DNA from: Polyangia bacterium
GTDB lineage: Bacteria; Myxococcota_A; Polyangia; Fen-1088
NCBI GenBank assembly: GCA_036268875.1
Contig: DATATI010000039.1
Coordinates: 1-64,000 of the forward strand
Length of the DNA stretch: 64,000 bases
Reading direction: 5' to 3'
A model generated the notes under the pieces. The model had not been told where the DNA came from. It was given only the letters and a program-made list of their open reading frames with translations, and made no database searches. The position numbers were made by a program, and so were the translations under genes. Positions 17,366-27,272 of the stretch are shown piece after piece; the stretch's first letter is position 1; each line of letters starts with the position of its first letter.

Positions 17366-18796
17366 ATGCCGGAAGAGCACCTGTTGGTCATCGACGATAG
17401 TCCCACGGTACTAAAGGTCATTGAGGCGACTCTGACCAGGGCCGGGTACTTGGTGAACACAGCGGCGGCCGGCGCGGACGCTTTGGCGCTGGCCCGCGCG
17501 GCTGGCGGTACGACACCGGCGCTGATCCTGCTCGACTGTGGCAGCCCCAGCCTGGACGGCGCCGCCTTTTGCCGACAACTGGCCGAGGATCGTCGAACCG
17601 CCCGCGTTCCAGTGGTTTTGATGGCGCCGAAGGGCGAAGACCTCGAAGAGACGTTTTCGAAGGCGCCGAACGTCGTCGACTACATCACGAAACCATTTTC
17701 GCCTGAAGCCTTGCAGGCGGTCGTCTCACATGTCGTCGGTGCGCGCATGCAGACACCGCCGCCAGCAGGCGCGGCCGCGTCTTCCGAAACCGCCGGCGGT
17801 CCGGCGAGTCAGCTGGCCCGCGCCGCCGTCAGCGATGCTCTCTCGCAATCAGCGCTGCCCGTCCCGGCCACGCGCGGCGTCCGCTGGATAACCTTGCGCC
17901 AGGGTCTGGTGGAACGCTTGCAGTTCGTGCAGTGCGAATCATCGGGAAAAATGGAGCTGGCCGATCTGGTGCAAAGCGCCCTGGACGATCGAACGTTGGA
18001 GCGGCTGTGGACCCTGGCGCCGCCCGACGCTGGCCCCACCGGCGGCGAATCGTTCTCCCTCACCGGTGATCTGGGAACGCTGGGGATCAGCGAGGTCTTG
18101 CTGATGTTGCAGGAGCAAGGACAGACCGGCTGCTTGCGGGCGCAACGGGCGGCCGCGCGGGTAGAGATTTTTTTCCGCGGCGGGCACATCGACTTTGCCG
18201 CCGCCGTGGGCGTGGCGGAAGAATTCCTCCTTGGTCGCTTCGCCCTCGCCGCCGGCGACATCAGCCAGACCGTGTTGCAAACCATCCTGAACGAGCGGGC
18301 TAGAACCGCCGGCAGACCGAAGCTATTCGGCGCCGACCTGGTGGCGCGCGGCGTGCTGACTGAAGCGCAGCTGCGCCAGGCGATGACCCGGCAAACCGCC
18401 GAGCTGGTGTACGAGGTGCTGCGCTGGACCGAGGGGCGCTTCACCTTTGCGCGCCAGGATGCCTTGCCCGAACTGGCCCAAAGCGCGGCGCTGGAGATCG
18501 CTGTCGACACCCTGCTCCTGGAAGGTTACCGCCGCGTCGACGAATGGCGGATCATCCAGCGTGAGATCGACAGCTTTGATCTGGTGTTCGTGCGCAACGA
18601 AGGCAAGCTGGCCGACGTGGCCCGCGGCAAGCTGACCCGCGAAGAGATCGCCGTCCTGGAATCCGTCAACGGCCGCAGCACCGTGCGCGACATCATCCGC
18701 GATCTGCGCATGGGTTCATTCGACGTCTCGAAGATCCTGTTCCGATTGCTGCGCACCAAGCTCGCCCGCCGGCGCGTGGCGCCGATCGCGGTTTAG
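17366..18796 (+). CDS. Response regulator receiver fused to DUF4388
   Basis: I choose the ATG at 17366 (MPEEHLLVIDDS) because the receiver domain begins there and AAGGA precedes it. The 476-residue protein has an N-terminal CheY-like receiver (1-120) with acidic pair IDDS, phosphoacceptor Asp in LILLDCGSP and the conserved Lys in TKPF. A Pro/Ala linker follows, then a DUF4388 (PATAN-like) domain at about 220-330 (GDLGTLGISEVLLMLQ, TGCLRAQ) and a C-terminal helical region. DUF4388 proteins are common in myxobacteria, in signalling roles that are not well defined. It is divergent from the two dual-kinase genes, with 137 bases between starts. Confidence 0.85.
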   Translation: MPEEHLLVIDDSPTVLKVIEATLTRAGYLVNTAAAGADALALARAAGGTTPALILLDCGSPSLDGAAFCRQLAEDRRTARVPVVLMAPKGEDLEETFSKAPNVVDYITKPFSPEALQAVVSHVVGARMQTPPPAGAAASSETAGGPASQLARAAVSDALSQSALPVPATRGVRWITLRQGLVERLQFVQCESSGKMELADLVQSALDDRTLERLWTLAPPDAGPTGGESFSLTGDLGTLGISEVLLMLQEQGQTGCLRAQRAAARVEIFFRGGHIDFAAAVGVAEEFLLGRFALAAGDISQTVLQTILNERARTAGRPKLFGADLVARGVLTEAQLRQAMTRQTAELVYEVLRWTEGRFTFARQDALPELAQSAALEIAVDTLLLEGYRRVDEWRIIQREIDSFDLVFVRNEGKLADVARGKLTREEIAVLESVNGRSTVRDIIRDLRMGSFDVSKILFRLLRTKLARRRVAPIAV

Positions 18797-18906
18797 GTGT
18801 CGACGATGGGCGACGATCGGACGATCGATCGTTGGGTGGGTAGCGCGCGCCCCACCTTGAACAGATCACCCTGATTGTCGCCTCGACTTGAAAATGAAAA
18901 GCGCGC
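18797..18906. terminator. Convergent intergenic region with weak hairpin
   Basis: Two genes end towards each other here. GGTGGG (18835-18840) can pair with CCCACC (18851-18856) around a 10-base loop, and a 12-bp perfect palindrome ACGATCGATCGT lies at 18821-18832. No U-tract follows on either strand, so termination is only suggested by position. Confidence 0.3.
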
Positions 18907-19869
18907 TCACTCGTGCCCGAGCAGGCCCAAGCGCGCCGCCGTCGTCTCGAACAGCGTCTTGATGGCCAGGGCATAGGCGCCTTCGCCGCGGCCGCGCACG
19001 CCGAAGCGGGGATCGTAAAGCTCGCCGCCGCGGGTCTCGCGGATGCGGTGCAAGACGCGATCAGCTTGCAGCGGCAAGTTGGTGCGCAGCCGCTCGGAGA
19101 AGACGTCCTTCACCGAGCCTGGCAGGCGCAGCAACACGAATCCCGCTGACTGCGCGCCCGCCGCGCGCGCCGCCGTCAGCACTTTTGGAATGTCCTGGTC
19201 GTTGAGCCCGGGAATGATCGGCGCGACGTTCACGCCGACGGAGATCCCGGCCCCCGCCAGCTTTTCAATCACCCGCAGCCGCCGCGCCGGCGTCGGCACA
19301 TATGGTTCGATGGCCCGCGCTTTCTCCTCGTCCCAGAACGGAATGCTCACCCGCACGTGCACCGACGCGGCCGCGGTCAGTGCCGTCAGCACGTCGATGT
19401 CGCGTTCAACCAACGCCGACTTGGTGATGATGCCGGCGGGGTTGCCGTGCTGGGCGCAGACCTCCAGACAGCCGCGGGTCAGTCGATACGAAGCCTCGAG
19501 CGGCTGATAGCAGTCGGTGACGCCGCTGAAGACCACCGTCTCCTTGCGCCAGCTTTTCTTGGCGAACGCCTTGCGCAGCAACGCCGGCGCGTCCGGCTTG
19601 ACCACGATCTTGCGATCAAAGTCAGTGCCCGCGCCCATCCCCAGATATTCGTGTGACGGTCGGGCATAGCAATACGCACAGCCGTGAAAGCAGCCGCGGT
19701 ACGGGTTCACGCTGTAGGTGAAGCCGACGTCCGGGCTGTCGTTCTTGGCCAGGATGGTGCGCGCGTGGTCTTCGTAGACGGTCAGGCGAACCTCCGGTGC
19801 GCCTTCCAGGTAGACCACGTCCGTGGTGGCCCACGGGTTGGGCGGATTGGACAGCGCCAGCGGTCTCAC
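18907..19869 (-). CDS. PA0069-family radical SAM protein (spore photoproduct lyase-like)
   Basis: The 320-residue protein has the radical SAM cluster motif CFHGCAYC (Cys-x3-Cys-x2-Cys) at about residues 59-66, within the family hallmark YSVNPYRGC...YARPSHEYLG. This family (PA0069/Rv2578c type) sits close to spore photoproduct lyase in sequence but its substrate is not established. Downstream motifs FSGVTDCYQPLE and SIPFWDEEKARAIEP fit the family. The length is slightly short of usual. It is a standalone gene, convergent with the response regulator, and followed upstream by the frameshifted reductase. Confidence 0.85.
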   Translation of the reverse strand: MRPLALSNPPNPWATTDVVYLEGAPEVRLTVYEDHARTILAKNDSPDVGFTYSVNPYRGCFHGCAYCYARPSHEYLGMGAGTDFDRKIVVKPDAPALLRKAFAKKSWRKETVVFSGVTDCYQPLEASYRLTRGCLEVCAQHGNPAGIITKSALVERDIDVLTALTAAASVHVRVSIPFWDEEKARAIEPYVPTPARRLRVIEKLAGAGISVGVNVAPIIPGLNDQDIPKVLTAARAAGAQSAGFVLLRLPGSVKDVFSERLRTNLPLQADRVLHRIRETRGGELYDPRFGVRGRGEGAYALAIKTLFETTAARLGLLGHE

Positions 19870-19956
19870 CGGGCAAAAGTCTAAGACTGAACAAAGGTTC
19901 AGTCAAGACGAATCGCGGTTTTTCCCGAGAATAATCGGCCAAACGCCCCCCAGCGT

Positions 19957-20938
<982 letters not shown>

Positions 20939-21051
20939 TCACGGCAACGCGCATCGCCATCGGCGGGGGCGACAGAAGCGCGGTTTTTCTGCGGGCCAGC
21001 GCCGGCCTTCACTTGCCGCGACCACGGTGGAATCGTAATGTGTCGCCCCTC

Positions 21052-22242
21052 ATGGCCGGCCAATTCGACGAATTTGCACGTCTGGCCTCGCTTCCGCCGT
21101 ACGTTCTGGCCGCGGTCGACGAGCTGAAATCCCGGCTGCGCGCCGAAGGACACGACGTCTTCGATTTCGGTCTGGGCAACCCCGACGGCCCCAGCCCGGT
21201 CGCCGTGATCGAACGCCTGACCACCGAGGTCCGCCGCCCCGGTAACCAACGCTATATGCCGTCGAAGGGCCTGCCCGAAGTGCGGCGCGCGATCTGCGAC
21301 TGGTACCAGCGGCGCTATCAACAGACCTTCGATCCCGACAAGGAATCCGTCGTCACCATCGGCGCGAAGGAAGGACTGGCGCATCTGCTGCTGGCCCTGG
21401 TCGGTCCCGGCGACTGCGTGCTGTCACCCGACCCGTGCTATCCGATTCACCGTTACGGCGTGATCATCGCCGGCGGCGAGCCGGTACCGGTGGCGGTGCG
21501 GCCCGGCGGCGATCACTTCGCCGCCATCGAGGCGGCGCTGGGCAAGGCGCCGCGCAAGCCGAAAGGGTTGATCGTCAACTTCCCGCACAACCCGACATCG
21601 GCGACGGCGGACCTGGGTTTTTATGCCCGCGTCGTTGCGCTGGCCCGTCGCGAGCACCTGTGGGTGATCTCCGATCTGGCGTACGCCGATCTTTCTTACG
21701 ACGGCCAGTCGGCGCCCAGTATCTTTCAGGTGCCGGGCGCGCGCGACGTGGCGGTGGAATTTTTCACCGTGTCGAAGAGCTACTCGATGCCGGGCTGGAG
21801 GGTGGGCTTCTGCGTCGGCGGCGAACGTCTGGTCGGCGCGCTGACGACGATCAAAGGTTATCTCGACTACGGCATCTTCGCGCCGGCCCAGCTGGCGGCG
21901 GCCACCGCGCTTTCCTCGTGCGACGCCGACGTGGTGGCCAACCGCGATCGCTATCGCCACCGTGCCGAAGTACTGGTGCGCGGCCTCGGCGACGCCGGCT
22001 GGTCGGTCGACAAACCGATCGCCTCGATGTTCGTGTGGGCGGCGGTCCCGGCCTCGCACCGGCACCTGGGCGCGGTGGGCTTTGCCTCGGCCTTGCTGGA
22101 AAGAGCCAAGGTGGCGGTGTCGCCGGGCCTGGGCTTTGGCCCGGGCGGCGAGGGGTACGTGCGCTTCGCCCTGATCGAACCCGACCAGCGGGTGGCGAAA
22201 GCCTGTGCCGCGATTGGCAAATTCCTGCGCGAGCCGGTCTAG
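21052..22242 (+). CDS. PLP-dependent aminotransferase class I/II (AlaC / LL-DAP aminotransferase-like)
   Basis: The 396-residue fold-type I aminotransferase transfers an amino group between an amino acid and a 2-oxoacid. Family marks are FGLGNPDGPSP near the N-terminus, DPCYPIHRYG, NFPHNPTSA, SDLAYADL, and the PLP lysine in SKSYSMPGWRVGF. The sequence is closest in feel to alanine transaminase AlaC and to LL-diaminopimelate aminotransferases; I cannot separate these. I prefer the ATG at 21052 over an upstream TTG at 21013 because conserved sequence begins right after it. It is transcribed alone, divergent from the frameshifted reductase. Confidence 0.85.
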   Translation: MAGQFDEFARLASLPPYVLAAVDELKSRLRAEGHDVFDFGLGNPDGPSPVAVIERLTTEVRRPGNQRYMPSKGLPEVRRAICDWYQRRYQQTFDPDKESVVTIGAKEGLAHLLLALVGPGDCVLSPDPCYPIHRYGVIIAGGEPVPVAVRPGGDHFAAIEAALGKAPRKPKGLIVNFPHNPTSATADLGFYARVVALARREHLWVISDLAYADLSYDGQSAPSIFQVPGARDVAVEFFTVSKSYSMPGWRVGFCVGGERLVGALTTIKGYLDYGIFAPAQLAAATALSSCDADVVANRDRYRHRAEVLVRGLGDAGWSVDKPIASMFVWAAVPASHRHLGAVGFASALLERAKVAVSPGLGFGPGGEGYVRFALIEPDQRVAKACAAIGKFLREPV

Positions 22243-22264
22243 GAACCGGGTTTCGCAACAACCT

Positions 22265-22293
22265 TTGACAACAGAACGTCGTTCCAGTAAAAA
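22265..22293 (+). promoter_or_regulatory. Candidate sigma-70 promoter of rplM-rpsI
   Basis: A perfect -35 box TTGACA (22265-22270) is followed after 17 bases by TAAAAA (22288-22293), a four-of-six -10. The rplM ATG is at 22303, so transcription would start within a few bases of the start codon and give a nearly leaderless message. Confidence 0.5.
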
Positions 22294-22302
22294 CCCCGCT
22301 CC

Positions 22303-22758
22303 ATGCCTGCGACACCTTCGCGCACCAATCGTACGACCTTCCAGGCCAAAGAACCTTACGCGCGCGCGTGGTTCGTCGCCGACGTCGAGGGCAAGACCCT
22401 CGGACGCGCGGCCACCAAGATCGCGGACGTGCTGCGCGGCAAGCACCGCGCCTCGTTCACGCCTCACGTGGACGCCGGCGACTTCGTCGTCGTGGTGAAC
22501 GCCGAGAAGATCAAGCTCACCGGCAAGAAGATGGACATCAAGCTTTATCGCGACCACTCGCTGTTTCCCGGCGGGTTGCGGACGCAGACCGCGGCGCAGC
22601 TGCTGGCGCGTCACCCCGAAGATTTGGTCAAGCGCGCCGTGTGGGGCATGTTGCCCAAGGGACCGCTCGGCCGTCGTATCTACAAGAAGCTGAAAGTGTA
22701 CGTCGGGGCGGCCCATCCGCACGAGGCACAGCAGCCCAAACCCCTCGCCCTGTCCTAA
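22303..22758 (+). CDS. rplM: 50S ribosomal protein L13
   Basis: The 151-residue protein is an L13: [42 protein letters not shown] and [14 protein letters not shown] are all diagnostic. It binds 23S rRNA early in large-subunit assembly. It carries a 10-residue N-terminal extension and a short C-terminal tail relative to E. coli L13. There is no clear Shine-Dalgarno sequence before the ATG, which fits the nearly leaderless promoter. It is followed 14 bases later by rpsI, the classic L13-S9 operon. Confidence 0.97.
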   Translation: MPATPSRTNRTTFQAKEPYARAWFVADVEGKTLGRAATKIADVLRGKHRASFTPHVDAGDFVVVVNAEKIKLTGKKMDIKLYRDHSLFPGGLRTQTAAQLLARHPEDLVKRAVWGMLPKGPLGRRIYKKLKVYVGAAHPHEAQQPKPLALS

Positions 22759-22772
22759 CGCGGAGTCCGTCC

Positions 22773-23171
22773 ATGCCTGATCCAGCGAAGAGCATTTACG
22801 CCACTGGCCGCCGCAAGCACGCGGTGGCGCGTGTCTGGTTGCAGCCGGGCTCCGGCAAGATCGAGATCAACCGCCGCACGCTGGAGGATTACTTCGGCCG
22901 TGAGACGTCGCGCATGGTCTTCCGGCAGGCCTTCGAGCTGACCGAGACCTCGGGAAGCTTCGACGTCTTCGTGAACGTGTCGGGCGGCGGCCTTTCGGGC
23001 CAGGCCGATGCGATTCGCCATGGCGTTTCGCGCGCGCTGATCAAGGTCGAGCCGACGTACCGCCCGGCGCTGAAGAAGGCCGGCTACCTGACGCGCGATG
23101 CGCGCCAGAAAGAGCGCAAGAAGTACGGCCAGCGCGGCGCTCGCGCCCGCTTCCAGTTCAGTAAGCGGTAG
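22773..23171 (+). CDS. rpsI: 30S ribosomal protein S9
   Basis: The 132-residue protein is S9: [20 protein letters not shown] at the N-terminus, [15 protein letters not shown] in the middle, and the conserved C-terminal tail ending [11 protein letters not shown], whose last Lys-Arg reaches the P-site tRNA. The ATG at 22773 is preceded by GGAG eight bases upstream. It is the second gene of the L13-S9 operon. Confidence 0.97.
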   Translation: MPDPAKSIYATGRRKHAVARVWLQPGSGKIEINRRTLEDYFGRETSRMVFRQAFELTETSGSFDVFVNVSGGGLSGQADAIRHGVSRALIKVEPTYRPALKKAGYLTRDARQKERKKYGQRGARARFQFSKR

Positions 23172-23303
23172 GTCTTCACTTCGATCGCGACGGCGGCCGA
23201 CGATCGTGGCCGGTGCTGGAAGGCGAGGCCGAGAATCCGGACGGAATGGCGAATGGATCCACGTTAGCGCGGGGTGAGGGTCCGGCCGGGTTACACTGTC
23301 TCC

Positions 23304-24719
23304 GTGAGGCATCGGCTGCTCACTCGGCTGTTGCTGGGGACGTTGGTGCCGACGGTGGCGGCGCTGGGCGTGTTCGGGGTGCTGGCGCACGAGGTGGCGC
23401 GGCGATCGCTGGAAGACGAGCTTGGGCGGCGCCTGGGCACCGCCGCCGCGGGTGTGGCGCTGACGGTACTGCCAGACCAACTGCGCGAGCTTGGTCCCGG
23501 CGATGAAGATTCGCTGACGTACGCCAACGTGGGGCGCAAGCTGAAGGTGGCGCGTGAACGCCTGGACGTCCGGCGGGTGCTGGTGGTGGCGGCCGATCTC
23601 ACTGGACGCGGCGACACCGACGGCCGCGTGGCCCTGGGCGCGCCCGCGCACGAGATCAGCGCCGATCATTCGGAGATTGAAAAGGCGCGCAGCGGAACGC
23701 CCAGCGCTTCGTTGCTGTTCGTTGGCCACGATCAGCTTCCGTACAAACGCGCCTACGCGGTGATCGGCACGCCGGGCGCCGGCGCCGCCGGGTTCGCGGT
23801 GGTGGAAGGCAGCGCCGATTATTTTCGCGTGCTGGCCACCTTTCGACGCTGGCTGGTCACCGGCGGGCTGGTGGCGCTGCTGGTGGTCCTGGCCATCACC
23901 GTGGTCCTCGCCCGGCGCATCACCGATCCGGTGGCACGGCTGGCGGGCGCGGCGGCGGCCATCGGGCGCGGCGAGCTCGAAACGCGCGTGCCGGTCGAAC
24001 GTCGCGACGAGATCGGTCTGCTCGCCAGCACGCTGGACGACATGCGCGCCTCGCTGCGCGCGCGCGACGAACGGCTGCAGATGATGCTGGCCGGGATCGC
24101 CCACGAGGTGCGCAATCCTCTTGGTGGCCTGGAGCTTTACGCCGGCTTGCTGCGTGATGCGCTGGGCGATCAACCAGACCGCCTGCAGGAAGTGGCGCGC
24201 ATCGAACGCGAACTTTCCTATCTCAAGACCGTGGTCTCGGAGTTTCTCGATTACGCCCGCCGCCCGCCGCTGGATCTCTCTTCCGTTGCGCTGGCGCCGC
24301 TTCTGGCCGAGGTGCGCGAGCTGGCGGCTGCCGCCGGGACTGCCACCGTCGAGGTGGCGGCGGTCGATGGCATCACGGCACACGCGGACGCCGGCCAACT
24401 GCGCCGCGCGCTGCTCAACCTGGCCCGCAACGCCGTCAGCGCCGCCGGCGGCCGCAGCGACGGTCAAGGCCGGGTGACGTTGGCCGCCGCCCGCGCCGGC
24501 GATCGCGTGCGCGTCGAGATCATCGACAACGGGCCCGGCGTTCCTATCGATCTTCGCGACAGGATCTTCACGCCGTTCTTCACGACGCGCGAAAAAGGCA
24601 CCGGCCTGGGCCTGGCCTTTGTGCGCGAGATCGTGCGCGATCACGGCGGCGACGTCGTGGTGGACGGCGCGCCCGGCGGCGGGGCTCGCTTTCGCCTCGA
24701 TCTGCCGTCAGGATCTTAG
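23304..24719 (+). CDS. Membrane sensor histidine kinase (HAMP, HisKA, HATPase_c)
   Basis: I take the GTG at 23304 (VRHRLLTRLLLG), right before the first membrane helix. The 471-residue kinase has TM1 (about 8-30), an extracytoplasmic sensor of about 150 residues, TM2 (WLVTGGLVALLVVLAITVVL), a HAMP domain, the phosphorylation His in AGIAHEVRNPLGG, an N-box LLNLARNAVSAAGG, a G1 box IDNGPGVP and GTGLGLAF. All catalytic elements are present. No response regulator lies next to it. It begins a run with the deacetylase, LMF-like and MFS genes, separated by 5, 1 and -4 bases. Confidence 0.9.
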   Translation: MRHRLLTRLLLGTLVPTVAALGVFGVLAHEVARRSLEDELGRRLGTAAAGVALTVLPDQLRELGPGDEDSLTYANVGRKLKVARERLDVRRVLVVAADLTGRGDTDGRVALGAPAHEISADHSEIEKARSGTPSASLLFVGHDQLPYKRAYAVIGTPGAGAAGFAVVEGSADYFRVLATFRRWLVTGGLVALLVVLAITVVLARRITDPVARLAGAAAAIGRGELETRVPVERRDEIGLLASTLDDMRASLRARDERLQMMLAGIAHEVRNPLGGLELYAGLLRDALGDQPDRLQEVARIERELSYLKTVVSEFLDYARRPPLDLSSVALAPLLAEVRELAAAAGTATVEVAAVDGITAHADAGQLRRALLNLARNAVSAAGGRSDGQGRVTLAAARAGDRVRVEIIDNGPGVPIDLRDRIFTPFFTTREKGTGLGLAFVREIVRDHGGDVVVDGAPGGGARFRLDLPSGS

Positions 24720-24724
24720 CCGTC

Positions 24725-25753
24725 ATGCCCACGCTCATCACCACCGACGCGCGCATGCTGGATCACAATGCCGGCCCCGGGCACCCGGAGTCACCGGCGC
24801 GCCTGGCCTGCCTGCTGCGTGATCTTGCCGACTACCCTATCCTCGGCACCACCGTGCGCTCGGCCCGCGCCGCCACCGACGCCGAGATCGAAACGGTGCA
24901 CGGCGCCGCTTACTGCGCCGGCTTGCGCGCCGTCGCCGGGCGCGCGGTGCAGCTGGATCCGGACACCGCGCTTTCGCCGGGCAGCTACACCGCCGCGCGC
25001 CTGGCCGCCGGCGCCGCCGTCGAAGCGGTGGACGACGTGTGGCACGGACGGGCCGAAAATGCTTTCGCCCTGGTGCGCCCGCCCGGCCACCACGCCGAAC
25101 GCTCACAGGCGATGGGCTTTTGTCTCTTCAACAACGCCGCCATCGCCGCCGAGGCCGCCCGTCGCCTGGGCGCCGCGCGAGTGATGATCCTCGACTGGGA
25201 CGTGCACCACGGCAACGGCACGCAGCACATCTTTCAAAGCCGGCGCGACGTCCTTTACGCGTCGTCGCACCAGTTCCCGTTTTATCCCGGCACCGGCGCG
25301 CCCGACGAGATCGGCACCGGCGATGGCGTCGGCTTCACCGTCAACTGCGCGCTGCCCGCCGGCCAGGCCGACGCCGACTACGGCGCGGTTTTTCACGACT
25401 TGTTCCTGCCCGCCGGCCGCGCCTTCAAACCCGAGATCATCATCGTGTCGGCGGGATTCGATCCGCACGCCGCCGATCCGCTGGCCCAGATGCGCGTCAC
25501 CGAGCACGGCTTTTCGGCGATGGGCACGGCGATGAAGGCGCTGGCCGACGAATGCTGCGGCGGCAAGCTGGTCCTCCTGCTGGAAGGCGGCTACGACCTG
25601 CACGCCCTGCGCGATTCGGTGCGCACCTGTTTGGACGTGCTGACCGGCGCGCGTGACGATTTTCCGCATGGCGTGGGACCGGCCGCCACTGCAGCCGTGG
25701 CGGCCACGCGCAACGCCCTGGCCCGGGTGGGCCTGGCTTTGCCGCGTACCTGA
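24725..25753 (+). CDS. Histone deacetylase family / acetoin-utilisation-type deacetylase
   Basis: The 342-residue zinc enzyme removes acyl groups from lysine or polyamine amines. The fold marks are PGHHAERSQAMGFCLFNNAAI, the metal site DWDVHHGNGTQ (Asp and His ligands), and SAGFDPHAADPLAQM (second Asp ligand). The catalytic His pair is in RPPGHHA. The active site looks complete. Bacterial members include AcuC, acetylpolyamine amidohydrolases and HDAHs; I cannot tell which substrate applies. It starts 5 bases after the histidine kinase stop and is followed one base later by the LMF-like gene. Confidence 0.9.
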   Translation: MPTLITTDARMLDHNAGPGHPESPARLACLLRDLADYPILGTTVRSARAATDAEIETVHGAAYCAGLRAVAGRAVQLDPDTALSPGSYTAARLAAGAAVEAVDDVWHGRAENAFALVRPPGHHAERSQAMGFCLFNNAAIAAEAARRLGAARVMILDWDVHHGNGTQHIFQSRRDVLYASSHQFPFYPGTGAPDEIGTGDGVGFTVNCALPAGQADADYGAVFHDLFLPAGRAFKPEIIIVSAGFDPHAADPLAQMRVTEHGFSAMGTAMKALADECCGGKLVLLLEGGYDLHALRDSVRTCLDVLTGARDDFPHGVGPAATAAVAATRNALARVGLALPRT

Positions 25754-25754
25754 C

Positions 25755-27272
25755 GTGTCGTTCGCGCCGCAAACGTCGCCGCCCGATTCGGCGGACGCCG
25801 AAGACGCCGCGCTGGCCACTCGCATCGGACGGATGCTGGGCGGCGGATCGGGGCCGCGGATGGCGCGGCTGTTTCACCGGCTGCTCGCCCTCATCTTCCT
25901 CATTGCCTGGATTTCACTGGGCGTGCAGGTGCGCGTGCTGATCGGCGCGCGGGGTCTTCTGCCGGTCGCCGACGTGTTCGCGGCGGCGCATGCCGACCAA
26001 CCGGCGGTCTCGTTCGCCGATTTTCCGACGCTGCTGTGGCTGGCCCACGGCGACGCGGTGCTGGTGGCCGGCACCATCGTCGGCGCGCTGCTGGCCTTGC
26101 TGGCGCTGGCTGGCCTGCGGCCGCGCCTCTGCTTCGCGCTGTCGACGATCCTGTATTTCAGCTATGCCACCGCGGGTCGGCTGTTCCTGTCGTTTCAGTG
26201 GGACAATCTGCTTCTCGAGTGCGGATTCCTGGCGGTGTTCCTGCCCGCTGATCGCCCGTCGCCGGCCATTCATTTTCTGTTTCGGGTGCTGCTGTTCAAG
26301 CTGTACTTCGAATCTGGGATCGCCAAATGGCAGTCGAATCTCCACGACTGGCAGGACGGCAGCGCGATGACGGTTTACTACGAGACCGCCCCGCTGCCGA
26401 CGGCGCTGGCCTGGTTCGCTCACAACCTGCCCGCCTGGTGGCACCACGTCGAAAGCCGCGCCGTGCTGCTGCTGGAGCTGGTGGTCCCGTTCGCCATCTT
26501 CGGAACGCGCCGCGCGCGCCTCTGCGCCGCCGTCGCCTTCACCGGGTTTCAGATCTTGAACATCGCCACCGCCAACTACGGGTTCTTCTGCTATCTGGCG
26601 CTGGCCCTGAACGTGTTCCTGCTGGCTGATCCGGCGCGCCTCGAGGACGAAGAGGCGCCGCTTTTGCCGCCGCCCACGCTGGCGCGCCGCGGGCTGGTCG
26701 CGCTCGGTGTGACGGCCTTCCTGGGGGCGTCGTTGATCGAAGCGCTGTTTAACTTCAGCGACGGCGGACCTTTGCTGGCGCGTTTTTCGGGCGTCTTCGC
26801 GCTGACGCAACGGACCCGCGTCGTGAACACCTATCATCTCTTCGCGGCCATCACCCGTGAACGCATCGAGCCCGAATTCCAAACCCTGGACGCCGGCGCT
26901 GATCTCGCCGACCAGGGTGCCTGGCGCGCACACGATCTGTGGCACAAGCCGGGCGATCCCACCCGCCGCCCGGACTTCGTCGCGCCGCACCAGCCGCGCG
27001 TGGATTTTCAGCTGTGGTTCCACGGCCTCAGTTTTCGCCGCCGGCCTGCATACATGGCGGTGTTGCTCGAACGAATGTGCGAGGATGCGCCGGCTGTGCA
27101 GCCGCTGTTTCAATCGCCGCTGCCGCCGCACCCGGCGGCGGTGCGCGTGGTTTACTGGCAGTATCACTTCACCGCGCCCGGCGATGCGCCATCGTCGGCG
27201 GTGAAAGCCTGGTGGCGCCGCGATCGCGTGGCCACCGCTGCGCCCATCCTCTGTCCCCCCGCTACACCATGA
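25755..27272 (+). CDS. Lipase maturation factor (LMF)-family membrane protein
   Basis: The start is a GTG one base after the deacetylase stop, so translation is probably coupled. The 505-residue protein begins with a soluble 40-residue segment. It then has multiple membrane helices (LLALIFLIAWISLGVQV, LCFALSTILYFSYATAG, LLLELVVPFAIFG, LCAAVAFTGFQILNIATANYGFFCY) and a large C-terminal domain with FSGVFALTQRTRVVNTYHLF and VDFQLWFHGLSFRR. This is the LMF1 family layout. In animals LMF1 helps lipases fold in the ER; the bacterial role is unknown. Confidence 0.85.
   Translation: MSFAPQTSPPDSADAEDAALATRIGRMLGGGSGPRMARLFHRLLALIFLIAWISLGVQVRVLIGARGLLPVADVFAAAHADQPAVSFADFPTLLWLAHGDAVLVAGTIVGALLALLALAGLRPRLCFALSTILYFSYATAGRLFLSFQWDNLLLECGFLAVFLPADRPSPAIHFLFRVLLFKLYFESGIAKWQSNLHDWQDGSAMTVYYETAPLPTALAWFAHNLPAWWHHVESRAVLLLELVVPFAIFGTRRARLCAAVAFTGFQILNIATANYGFFCYLALALNVFLLADPARLEDEEAPLLPPPTLARRGLVALGVTAFLGASLIEALFNFSDGGPLLARFSGVFALTQRTRVVNTYHLFAAITRERIEPEFQTLDAGADLADQGAWRAHDLWHKPGDPTRRPDFVAPHQPRVDFQLWFHGLSFRRRPAYMAVLLERMCEDAPAVQPLFQSPLPPHPAAVRVVYWQYHFTAPGDAPSSAVKAWWRRDRVATAAPILCPPATP

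Noticed and set aside
22368-22772. Upstream extension of the rpsI frame
   Set aside because: It lies over rplM in another frame; S9 homology begins at the ATG at 22773.
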